The notes beneath the pieces were generated by a model. It ran no database searches. It had not been told where the DNA came from and saw nothing but the letters and a program-made list of their open reading frames with translations. Position numbers and translations under genes: made by a program. Below are positions 11,038-21,965 of a stretch of DNA of 64,000 bases, one piece after another; within the stretch, counting starts at the first letter, position 1; every line of letters begins with the position of its first letter. This stretch comes from Mastigamoeba balamuthi (Eukaryota > Evosea > Mastigamoebida > Mastigamoebidae): assembly GCA_902651635.1 (NCBI GenBank), contig CACRSC010000001.1, positions 466,325-530,324 on the forward strand. Direction: 5' to 3'.

Positions 11038-11740
11038 GTACGTGCGCTGCTCTCCGCACACACACCAGAGGGAGGCGAGGAGGAGGGGGGGAGGGAGTAC
11101 ACCGAGTGGGGGGTGGGGGAGCCGGACCCACGCGCGGTGAGGAATAAGGTGCTTTTTTTCCTTTGTGTGAAAGGGGGGGATCTCGCGTGCGGGGATGTAC
11201 ACGTGGGGGGTGCGTGTGTATGTGTGTGAACGGGGGTGTCGCAAACCTGCAGCTGCGAATCGGCGGCGAGCTCGAGCGTGCCAAGAAAGACGGGGGCGCG
11301 CGGGCAATTCGTTTGTGGTACCGTCCCCAGTGTGCGGGCGCGGTGGTTAATGTACACGTGGGGGTTCGGACACTTCGGCGACGCCAAAAATAAAAAATTG
11401 GGTACATTTTTATACGCTCGACGTGCTCGTGGCATACATCCACCTGAAATCTGCTTTTCTGGATGGCGGGATCGAGCTTACGCTCCGACGAACGCGCAGG
11501 GGCTCCTGCCGCCAGGCCGGTCGCCCCACGGGTTCACGGCACTGAATTGGAAAATGGCTGGGGGACAGACGCGATCCCACAACGGCAACTCCAGATCCGA
11601 GACTCGTGCTGCAGGAATAGCACCGGCTCTGGGCACTGCCTGCACTAAAAATACCGACAAGAACGGATGGTCGTATGCACTTCGGCATTTCGTCAAAGAA
11701 AGCACAAATCGCCGTCCCTCACAGAGGCCCGCTCGATCGC
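11038..11740. other. Intergenic region between two minus-strand genes
   Basis: About 700 bp between the 3' end of the TPLATE-like gene and the BRCT start. It includes simple GT/GA-rich sequence (around 11060-11240) and an AT-rich stretch near 11385-11415. It should contain the promoter of the BRCT gene. No further gene is supported. Confidence 0.6.
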
Positions 11741-14700
11741 TCACTTGGCTTTGCGGAGCTGCTGCCAGCACGACAAGCGGGTCTTCTCGCTTGGAACGCT
11801 GTACAGCTGCGCCTCGTTCGTCGTGAAAAACGTGTTGACCGCGTCGTCTTGTACAGAGAGGGCCCCCACACCGCCCCATGTGAGTGCAACAACCCCAAAA
11901 CTGGGGTGGGGGGCGACAAGGAGGAGGCGGGCATACCCCGAGGAAGAACTTTCCCAGCGCCCCCGAAGACGGCGTTAGTGAAGGTCGTAGCAATCTTCTG
12001 GAGCGCTGCCAGCGCGTGTGCGTTGGTGCAGCGCCACTGCAGCCTCGCGTGCACGCGCTGCTCGAGCGGCAGCTGCCTGCCGCACACCCTGAGCGCGAAC
12101 ACGTCGTCAAACCACGTCGCGAACACATAGTTGGACTCGAAGAACCCCGCGCCCCAGTTCTTGTGGGACACCCTGTAGAACGGCATGCTGTCCAGCTTCG
12201 TGCACAGGACATCGACGGTCACCAGCCCCGCCTCGCTGGGAACGATCTGGTAGTCGTCGCACATCTCCGCCGGCATTCTTGGCGGTCGGTCAGCAAAGAT
12301 GCAAGACAGGGGGCTGGCGCACGCACCTCGACCACAGATACCCGTACTTGACCTCGTCGATGCACAGCGGAGCGATCAGGTGATAGAGAGGAACAACGTA
12401 GGCGTCCATGTAGATCGACGGCAGCTCCACGAACAAGTCCTCGACCGACTCCTCGTCGTCGACAGCAGACGACAGGGTGTCCGACGTCCTGCGGCGAAAT
12501 GATAAGAAAGCAGGGGCCGGAGCGAGCGTACGTGGGCCGGTTCTTTGTGCCCACACTGAGACGGATGGACAGGCGGAGAGGAGCGAAGTACTTGATGGCG
12601 AAGGGAAACGAAAACTCCCTGGAAGCGTACGGCTGCATCGGCAAAACGGACTGGCTCACGACACCCGACGAGGTGTCCAGCAGGGGGTCCATGTGCTCCG
12701 GGTACGACACCAGCAGCTTGCACCCAGTCACCGACAGCGGCGACGTGTTCGCGATCTTGACGTGCAGGGTCTTCGTCCCAGCGCCAATCGGGAAACTGAG
12801 TGAGAACGCCGGTCGCGTGATAGCACACGCACCACTCTGCTCATCAGAGGGTTCACGATGTGGTTCACAGTGACCCGGAAAACGTCGCTGTCCCCCGAGA
12901 TCACCTCGCCCGGCGACACCTTAATGCTCTTCAGGCAGTCGTATCTCTCGAACGGGTTTGTGGCTTGCGCCAGGGAGATCAGGAAGCCATCATCTGCAGG
13001 CAGTGAGAACGCAATTACGACAAAGCTGTAGAACCCTCTCTCGAGCCGACTGGATTGCCGAGGCACTCGCACACTGTCGGGAACAGCAGATGGGGCGGTT
13101 CTTTCAGCGGACTACAGGCCCGCTGAAATGTGAGATGACGGAATGGTGCCTCTGACTTACACCGGGACCGATTTGAGCGAGTACACCCTGAGCTTGAGGC
13201 TGCTGCACCTGGAGGTGCGAAAGTATGTTACCGGCGAGGAAGCTTTTCGCGACCCCTTGGGTAGGATGAGGAGCGAAACTTACATTTCCTGCATCTGGTT
13301 GTCGTCCTCGAAGTGCCTGCTGAACTCGTCTACCACCGCGAAAATCGTCTGCACGAGAACAGGGACCCTGCTGGCGAGAAGAAGCAAGCACTGCAGAGTG
13401 GCCGAGAACTGTATAGGAGCAGGCTTTGGAATAGATGACACCGACGCCTGAACCAACGTGAGACTCCTTGTAATGAAGAGAAAAACGCACGATCCTTCCC
13501 GAGTTGCGAAGCCTAACGACGTTAGCGTTGTACTTGTCGAATTCGTCCATCTTGAGGAACGACCCCTTGAGTAGGCTGAGGAGCATGATACCCCTGTCGC
13601 CTGTGCATTCCTTAAACGGGGGTCACCAACAATGTAGCGAACGAACCGGTTTCGAGGTCGGTGGAGGGGAGGTGGCGCGTGATGATGAAGATAACCAGAA
13701 TGGCGATCCAATCGCTCTGGAGCTTGGTGAGCGACTGGAAGACCTCTCCGCGCAGTATCTTTCCGAAGGGTGAGAGATCGGAAGCCAAAATAGCCCTCAC
13801 TTCAAAAAGGCGGACTGGGTACTCGGACTTTGCAGCGAGTGACACCATCACCCTGTGGAAAAACCGCAGGAACAGCTCCAGAGGGAACCGGTGGTTTTTG
13901 ACATTCCACGAGAGGCACCCGATCGCCATCTCGGCGAGCTTCGAGCATTCGGTCGGATCAATATCCACGAACTTGCTGAAGTGCTCGACTGCGACTGCCA
14001 GGATCTCTTCACAGAACAGTACGTGCTTCTCGCTGGCAGTCGTTGTCAGACACAGATGATCTACGTAAAGACTTACTCTTTCCACAACTGTCCAAGGTAC
14101 TCGTTAAAGAGCAACTGGAGCAGCCACGAGCGTGGAGCACGCCCGACGACAGCAGCCTGTGACCCCCTCTCAAACAGCTCCATCAGCAGAACCATCCTCG
14201 TAGTCCTATCTGGGAGCGGGAATCATAGCTCAGTCATCAGTCAAATAACGACGAGATTGGTGTCTGCACCAGGCTCATTCTCGATGGTCTGAACAATGAG
14301 GACTGCCGGAGCATTCCAATACGTGTACGACACCTGCGAGATCGCCGGCAGCAAGACGTCCAACACCTCTTTGTTGGTCTCTGGCGAGTCCTTCCTCAGC
14401 AGGTTTGTGAGCGCCTTCAGCATCGTTAGTTGTCACGCTGGGTAAAGCGGGTCGGTTGAGCACGGAGATGCTGGTCGTCGTCCACTCGGGAAGGCTGAGG
14501 GGGTAGAGCTGCGCCAGCTCGAGGAGACTCTTGGCCACGGCGAACACGAGAGCAGAGTCCGTGCTCTCGATCCACACGAGGAAGTACCGCAGTATGGCCT
14601 TGAGCACACCGCCTCGCGTCTCTGTTGGGGCGTACGTCGACGGCACGTCGTACATGCGGACCTCGAGCACGTTGCTGTCGTCGGCACGTACGCTGAGCAC

Positions 14701-15718
14701 CATCAGGTGCGTCAGCGCGTACACGCACTGCGACTTGTCCGAGTCGGGGAGCCCCGAGACGTTCTCGACGAGCAGGCTGACGTGGGGCAGCAGCGCAGAC
14801 GCCACGTGCTCCGCCGGCATGGCAAGGCTCTCGTGCAGGGGCGTCTCCTCGTCGACATCGCCAGCACACTCGCTCCCCGGCGGCACGGCTCTGTTGCGTG
14901 CAGCGAACAGGCCAGAGATGATGCCCAGCGCCTGCCCCGACAGCTCGCCTGGCTCAAGCGCCCTCTCCACGATGTAGTTCCAGCTGTCGTACATCAGGTT
15001 GGGCATCTGGGCGGCCGCTGTGTCACAAGAGAAGGAGCAGAGCACTGCGGGTGGCCGAGTACGTTGAGGAACGTCGACTCGAAGACGATCTGGCGCAGGG
15101 CAGCGAGGGCTGCAGAGTGGACCTCGTGGGGCTCGTCCTTGGCGCCGCCGATCCAGAGCTGGCCGGGCGCGTCAGTCTCGCGGTCGAGCAGCAGCGTCAG
15201 CGGGAAGCTCGGCAGCGCCCCGAGCGACGCGACCCTCAGCCCCACATCGAAGCTGCACAGATCGCCCGCGAGCACCGCCGTCGCCTCGTTCCTGCCCGAC
15301 AGCTCCCACGTCAGCCGCAGCAGTGCAAGCATCCACCCCCACCCGCAATCGCGAGCGGGGAGGGGGAGGGGGGCAGTACGCTACCAGTCGGTCAAGTGTG
15401 CCGTGCAGTAGGGGAACAGCGCGTAGGCCGCCTTGCGGACGGACGCAGTGTCGTTCTTGGCGCAGCACTGTACAAGGCGATGCTCGACCTTAGATCGAGT
15501 GGGGGTGGCGAGGGGGGTGGGCGCACCCTCAGGATCGCGGGCCAGTGCGCGTTGAGGTCCTTGCCCGACGAGGCAGCCACCAGGAGCTTGGACAGCGCCT
15601 GGACCTGCGCAAAAGGGGGTCAGAGCGCGAGGCAGAGACACTGGAAGGGAGGGCGCGCCTGCTTTGTGGGCTCGGAGCTGTTGATCTCACCGATCCAGTA
15701 CTCGATCGAGTCGGTCAT
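11741..15718 (-). CDS. TPLATE homologue, large beta-like subunit of the TSET complex
   Basis: A multi-exon gene encoding roughly 1,000 residues. The N-terminus ([12 protein letters not shown], then [19 protein letters not shown]) and helical repeats such as [18 protein letters not shown] parallel plant TPLATE (ALLQALQQSAAGRDI; AVSILAALPAFSLPKL). A middle block ([15 protein letters not shown], then [11 protein letters not shown]) parallels its DPALIFEVGINMLYL region. The C-terminal appendage-like part contains [11 protein letters not shown] and [15 protein letters not shown]. The last exon ends QQLRKAK. TSET is an ancient adaptor-like complex for plasma-membrane trafficking. It is not beta-COP or an AP beta chain by these patterns. 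Intron 1 (15605-15658) seems to use a GC donor. Inner exon boundaries were not all fixed. Confidence 0.68.
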
Positions 15719-15837
15719 TGCGTGCGGGTTGTCCGCGCAACGAAAGTGGCGATCCCAATTCGGCTAAGCCATATCTCGCGAGGGGGGAGATACGCGGATC
15801 TTCTCACTCCCCTGTGACTGGACGAGAGAAGGCGCCA

Positions 15838-18007
15838 ATGATGCTGCCCAGAGTGTCCGCCGCGGCCTGCAGAGCTGCGCCTCGCTACTCCCCGTGCCGC
15901 CCGTCCTCCTCCACGTCGCGCGACCCGTGGGACGTCGTCGACCACACGTACGACTGCGTCATCGTGGGCTCTGGCGGCGCCGGCCTGCGCGCCGCCCTCG
16001 GCCTCACCGAGCGCGGGTACCGCACGGCGTGCATCTCCAAGGTGTACCCGACGCGCAGCCACACGGTCGCCGCGCAGGGCGGCGTCAACGCCGCGCTGGG
16101 CAACATGGACTCGGACGACTGGCGCTACCACATGTACGACACGGTCAAGGGCAGCGACTGGCTGGGCGACCAGGACGCCATACACTACATGTGCCGCGAG
16201 GCCCCCGCCAGCGTCGTCGAGCTCGAGCGCTACGGCGTCCCGTTCTCCCGCACACCCGACGGCAAGTGAGTGCGAGTGTCGTGAACGTCAATTGAATCCT
16301 GGGGGCCAATTATTCAATTCAATTCAATTTAATTCCAAATGACGGGGCGCAGAATATACCAGAGGGCGTTTGGGGGCCAGACGCTGGGCAACGGGGGCGC
16401 GGAGCAGGCGCGCAGGACGTGCGCGTGCGCCGACAGGACGGGGCACGCCATACTGCAGACGCTGTTCGGCCAGGCGCTGCGCAGGAAGTGCACGTTCTTC
16501 CAGGAGTTCATGGCGCTGGACCTCATCATGGAGCAGGGCGAGTGCCGCGGCGTCGTCTGCTACTGCACCACCGACGGCACCATCCACAGGTTCCGCTCCA
16601 AGAACACCGTCATCGCCACTGGCGTGCGTTGCAGCGTGCCGCTTCCCGCGTACTGACGTCGTCTTCTTCTGCGCAGGGCGCTGGCAGGCTCTACGCCATG
16701 GCCACCGCTGGCCACGTGTGCACCGGCGACGGCGGGGGCATGACACTGCGCGCAGGGCTGCCCCTGGAGGCACGTCTCCCTCGCACGCGTCCAGCGCCTC
16801 CTTACCGGCCTGTGCGCAGGACATGGAGTTTGTGCAGTTCCACCCGACGGGCCTGTACGGTGTCGGCTGCCTGATCACCGAGGGCGTGCGCGGCGAGGGC
16901 GGCTACCTCGTCAACAGCAAGGGCGAGCGCTTCATGGAGCGCTACGCCCCCGCGCACCGCGACCTGGCGTCGCGCGACGTCGTCAGCCGCTCGATGGCGC
17001 TCGAGATACGCGAGGGGCGCGGGTGCGGGCCTCGCAAGGACCACCTGCTGCTCAAGATGAGCCACCTCCCGCGCCGCGTCATCGACGAGCGCCTGCCAGG
17101 CATCGCCGAGACGGCGTCGGTCTTCGCGGGCATCGACGTGCACAAGGACCCCATACCGGTGCTGCCGACGGCGCACTACAGCATGGGAGGCATCCCGACG
17201 AACTACCACGGCGAGGCCAGGGGCGCGCAGGGCCCCAGCGGCGACCTCGAGTCTGTCGTGCCGGGCCTCTTCTCCGCGGGCGAGTCGGCCTGCGTGTCGG
17301 TGCACGGCGCCAACAGGCTCGGGGCCAACTCGCTGCTCGACATCATCGTGTTCGGCAGGGCGGCTGCGGCCAAGATAGCGCAGCTCTCGCAGCCGGGCGA
17401 GGCCCAGGCGCCACTCCCCGCGTCGGCGGGCGAGGAGACGATCGCGAGGCTCGCGGGGCTCATCGACAGCGCGTCGAGGCCGGCGACCGACGGCGTCAGC
17501 GTCGCGGAGATCAGGCGCGAGATGCAGCAGACGATGCAGGACCACGTGAGCGTGTTCAGGACCGAGCAGGTGCTGCTCGATGGCGCCAAGAAGATCGAGG
17601 GCCTCTTCTCCGACATGCGCACCCGCATGCGCCTGCAGGACAGCTCCCGCATAATGCACGCGACTGCTGGCTCCCCATCTCTCTCTTCGACCCTCGCTAG
17701 GTCGCTGGGACGCTGCTGACGCAGAGACCGACACAGGAACACGGAGCTCGTCGATGCCATGGAGCTCGAGAACCTGATGGAGCAGTCTCTCGTGACTGTG
17801 CACAGCGCCCTGGCGAGGAAGGAGAGCCGCGGGGCGCACGCGAGGGAGGACTACCCCGAGAGGGACGACCTCAACTGGCTCAAGCACACGATGGCGTGGC
17901 TCGACCACAACAGCGGCAAGGTGCGCCTCGCCTTCAGGCCTGTCCACATGCACACCCTCGACGCCGCCGAGGTCGCCCCCATCCCCCCTCGCGCCCGCAA
18001 GTACTAG
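15838..18007 (+). CDS. SDHA: Succinate dehydrogenase flavoprotein subunit (complex II), mitochondrial
   Basis: Five exons (15838-16265, 16353-16623, 16677-16769, 16820-17655, 17737-18007) give 632 residues, the usual length. An Arg/Ser-rich presequence precedes the FAD-binding [10 protein letters not shown]. The covalent FAD site is His75 in SHTVAAQGG. Substrate and active-site blocks are present ([33 protein letters not shown]). The C-terminal [17 protein letters not shown] is complete. It oxidises succinate to fumarate in the TCA cycle and feeds electrons to ubiquinone. Introns 3 and 4 begin with GCACG; the strongly conserved flanking protein ([30 protein letters not shown]) leaves little room for a GT alternative. 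It is divergent from the TPLATE-like gene with 119 bp between the starts. Confidence 0.97.
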
Positions 18008-18149
18008 CAGGCGTTCCGAGGGAGCAAGAGAGCAAATGCAGCAACAGGCACCACTCATCTCAGGCAAGATCTCTTTGAGATGCAGATATTGTCGCAGATT
18101 CTAGTAATATCTATCTTCCGTCAAACTTTTGGAAAAACGCGGTGTGTGC

Positions 18150-19717
18150 ATGGCGGGCTGCTGGTCGCGCGGGCACGTGTGGCACGTCGTGTCGTTCGGC
18201 TGCTGCTCCGTCCTGGTCTTCTCCTCGCTCAACGGCACGCCCGCCCCCCTCTCCCAGCCTGCCCAGCGGGCCCGGGCGCCTCGCTGACGCCGCCGTCTGC
18301 GCCGCCCCGCAGGCATCCAGGCCGTGTCGTCGAGCCTCATCCCGGGATACCTCGGCTACTGGTCGTTCTTCGCCGTCTACGCGGCCTTCATGGCGGGCTC
18401 GGTCGTGCTGAGCCCGGCAGCCGTCCGCAGGCTGGGCCCCCGCGCCTCCCTGGCGGCCTCGTCCGTCGCCTTCGCCGTGTTCGCCGGCTGCAACCTGAGG
18501 CCCACCCCCGCCTTCCTCATCCCCGCCGGCCTCCTCCTCGGGCTGGGCGCCTCCGTCTTCTGGGCCGCCCAGGGTCCGCCTGCTCCTCCCGGGTGCCCTC
18601 CTCGGCAGCACTGGCCCACCTCCTCCGACTGCCGCCCCCTCCCCCAGGGACGTACGTGACGGGCGCGGCCATCGCGCACGCGGAGCAGACGGGCGTGTCG
18701 CTGTGCTCGGCGCTGGGCACAATGAACGGCATCTACTTCGCCTTCTACCAGCTCTCCAGCGTCCTCGGCAGTGTCGCCTCCTCCGTGGTCCTGCGCCACA
18801 TGGGCGCGGGCTCCTCGTCGAGCGGCACCGACTCCCGATCTGCTGGAGAGCTCCTCCCCGTGGACGTCCAGAGTGCTGCCTTCTCTCTCTGCCCTCGCCT
18901 TTGCGGAACCGTGCAGCGCACTGACGCTTGTCGCAGGGCTCTTCTCGCTGTACTTGTCCTCGGCCATCGCCGGCGTCGTGGGGATGACGTTCCTCAAGAC
19001 AGAGACTGTCCCCAAGGACGACGCCGTGCTTGTTCCGCGGGCGAAGTCCACGCTCTCGCTGCTCAGGGACCCGCGGGCGCTGTGCCTTGTCGCGGTGATG
19101 AGCTACGTAGGGCTAGAGCAGGGCTTCACGTTCGCGGACCTGACGCAGCTCGTCGTCGTGCCGCTGCTGGGCGTGCGGTGGATCGGCTGGGCCATCGCCC
19201 TCTACGCCGGGGTCAACGCCCTCGCCTCGTTCGCGCTCGGCCGCCTCGCCGGCCGCGTGGGCAGGGACGCGGTCTTCGGCATCGGCGTTCTCTCGCATGC
19301 GTCCGCGGCCGTCGCCCTCGTCGTCGTCGAGCGAGTGCGCGCCCGCAGTCCCGCGTTGCTGACTGCCCGCCGCAGGTCTGCGGGGTCGCGGCCGTGCGAC
19401 GCCCAGAGGCCGTGGTCGTGGCGCTCGGGGCCGCGCTCGGTGTCGGGGACGCTGCGCTGTGCAACGTGTACGTGAACTCCGTGCTGGGGTCGCTCTTTGC
19501 TCAGCACACGGAGGCCGCGTTCAGCCTGTTCACGCTCTGCGAGTGCGTGGGGTTCGTGGTCGCCTGGGGGACGGGCCCCTACCTCTTGCTGACCTCCAAG
19601 CTCTACGTCCTGTTTGGGTGGCTGGCGGCGTCTGTCCTTGGCGCTGCCGCTATCCGACACCTGTCGCACAGGCCAGAACTGGAGGGCGAGCGGCAGCCGC
19701 TTCTCGTCAACCCGTGA
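18150..19717 (+). CDS. UNC-93-like major facilitator superfamily membrane protein
   Basis: Five exons (18150-18234, 18313-18573, 18648-18872, 18937-19334, 19376-19717) give about 436 residues with many hydrophobic helices. The family's pattern is clear: SLNGIQAVSSSL before GYWSFFAVYAAF, the RLGPR loop, SVFWAAQGTYVT, and a final YLLLTSKLYVLFGWL helix. UNC-93 proteins are non-classical MFS members, known as K+-channel regulators or trafficking chaperones. Substrate is unknown. Intron 1 (18235-18312) uses a GCACGC donor, needed to restore the conserved NGIQ. A large luminal loop around 18810-18870 is poorly conserved, so the third intron is less certain. Confidence 0.8.
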
Positions 19718-19917
19718 GCCGCTGTCATACACGCAGACACACGCACTATTGCACCTGTGCTCGTTTCGCCTGCTCGCACTGTCCATCGCATTGTGATGCC
19801 TCGACAGAACAAACAAACGAGATGCGATTGATATTACCCTCAGGAGAGAGATACGATACGCCGTGTTGAGGGGTTGTTTGCTTTGTTTTCCGTTGATTCA
19901 ATTGTGCTTTTTCTTTC

Positions 19918-21197
19918 ATGCGGATCGGCCTCCTCTGGGCGGTTCTGAGCGCGATTCTCGTGGCAACAAGCGGGCTGTGCTCGGGACTCACCGTGGGGCT
20001 CCTCTCGATCGACCGCGTCGCCCTGTCGGCCCTCGAGCGGGGCGGCGATGATCGCCAGAAGAAACGGGCCCGCGGGCTGGCCCCCCTGGTCTCGCGGAGG
20101 CACCTGCTGCTCGTGACACTACTCCTCGCCAACGCGGCGGCTTCGGAGGCCCTCCCCGTGTGCCTCTCGAAGGTCCTGAGGCCCGGCATCGCCGTCCTGA
20201 CGTCTGTGGCGCTAATCCTCGTGTTCGGCGAAATCGTGCCCAACGCTCTCATCTCAAAGGACGCGCTCGCAATCTGTGCGCGATACGTTGCGCCCACCCA
20301 CAGTGACCGCCTTGAGAGCCAGGCTCGTCGTTGAGGTGGTTCGTCTGGGGCCTGATCGCGGTGCTTTTCCCCGTGGCATGGCCCATCTCGAAGATCCTGG
20401 ACGCGGCCATCGGGGGACAGGCTCCAGCAAACTACTTCGCCCGCAACGAACTCAAGGAGCTCGTCGACATCCACGGCTCCGTAGCTCACCGCTTGTCCTC
20501 CGACGAGGTCATGATCATCAAGGGAACCCTGGGTATGTCGTCAGTAGCCTGTTTATTGAGGGCCCTTGACTGCCTCTGCACAGATATGGAGCAAAAGACA
20601 GCTCACGACGCAATGACGCCGCTCGCTCACGTTGTTTCGCTGAGCGAGGAAACGGTCATCAACGAGCGCATCAGAAAGGCAATCCTGGACAGTGGGCACA
20701 GCAGGATCCCTGTCTACAGAGGGTAGTCCCCAGTTCCGGAGTCCCCGGACTTTGTTGGAATGCTGCTCGTCAAGACGCTGATCTGCACGCCCCAAGAGAT
20801 CCCCATCCGCGAGCTGCCCCTGAAGCCTCTCCCCGCGGTGCCCGCTGGCACGCACCTGCTCGAGCTCTTGAACCTCTTCCAGACAGGGCGCAGCCACATG
20901 GCGTCCGTCGTCGGGCACGGCGGGTAAGCCTGGGCAGCAAAAAAAGACCAGTTGAACGTTTGAGTACTCGAATGACGTACCTCCCACAGGAGAATCGAAG
21001 GGATCGTGACGCTCGAGGACGTCATTGAGGAGCTCATACAGGAGGAGATCGTTGACGAGACAGACGAGTACATTGACATCGTCAAGAGGATACGTGTCTC
21101 GCAGCCCTCGAGGCCCCGGTTCTCTCAGGTCAGGTCGCCGTTTCCGCCTGTCAGCCGCCCCGTTCACCGCGATGAACACGTAGTTACCATTGTGTGA
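19918..21197 (+). CDS. CNNM/CorC-type DUF21 and CBS membrane protein (reading frame not fully intact)
   Basis: The N-terminal DUF21 membrane domain is plain: [19 protein letters not shown], later [12 protein letters not shown]. After [14 protein letters not shown] come two CBS-like halves ([52 protein letters not shown]). CNNM proteins act in Mg2+ transport. Two places are odd. The frame changes near 20303-20322, where only a 20-nt GT-AG intron restores perfect family spacing. An in-frame TAG lies at 20724-20726, inside conserved sequence, with no good intron. Ordinary introns lie at 20533-20583 and near 20925-20990. The gene may carry a sequencing error, a true stop or an unusual intron. The C-terminus is shorter than usual. 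Confidence 0.7.
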
Positions 21198-21965
21198 GCC
21201 ATTCCATCCAGCTCACTCCACAAAAAACTCGTGCGGGTGGATGTGAGAAACGTGACTGGTCTGATTTGGACGATGGCACGAATGCGATTGTCTCGCTGAG
21301 GGGTCAGAAGTGGGGCGCCGATGACTGAACGTCCACAATTCGCAACAAGGTGTGGGCGAGTGCGGGGTGTGCAGGTCCCAGTCGGGCAAATTGCGGGCAA
21401 ATCTGTGTTAATCGAGCGAAATCCAGATAAATCTCGGACCGAGGTGGATTCTGACAGCCCAGCCTGCCCCCACCAGGGGCACTGCTGAGGGCACCACCTT
21501 CTCTGCTCACATTACCTCGGCAGGGCCTTGTCCCACAGGGCAGTTCTGCCCCAGATTTCTTTCCTGGCGGTTTTCAATGTCCATAGTGCCCATAGAGGAA
21601 ACAGACAGTGGATTCCCTTCTTTTCCCGCGCGCTGCTGCACGCTGAGGCCCCATAAACACCTCGCGGTTCCCGAGCTCGCGGCGAGTTGCTTCCTGACCC
21701 CTCGCGGTCATTCCCAGCGCCGGCGAAAAAAGTCAGGCAGCGAAATATGTGCACGTTTCTCGACGGGGAAAAGGTTCGCTGCCAAAGGTACAGTGACGAA
21801 ACAGCGAAAAAACGTGGTTTTTTCGCAGCATAAAAGGCGTCATTGAGGCTGTCAAATTTTATATTCAAGCTACACACAAGCACAGCCACAGTCGCAGTGC
21901 TCCTTTTTCTCAAGCAGAGCGTGCACGTTCACCACTGCCCCCAGGACATCACAGCGACAAGCAAG
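21198..21965. other. Intergenic region upstream of the sugar transporter
   Basis: About 770 bp, somewhat less GC-rich than the flanking genes. It should hold the promoter and 5' UTR of the following gene. No coding or RNA feature is supported. Confidence 0.6.

Noticed and set aside
16802-18067. 421-codon antisense frame over SDHA
   Set aside because: Shadow of the conserved SDHA exons; composition is R/A/H-rich and unlike a protein.
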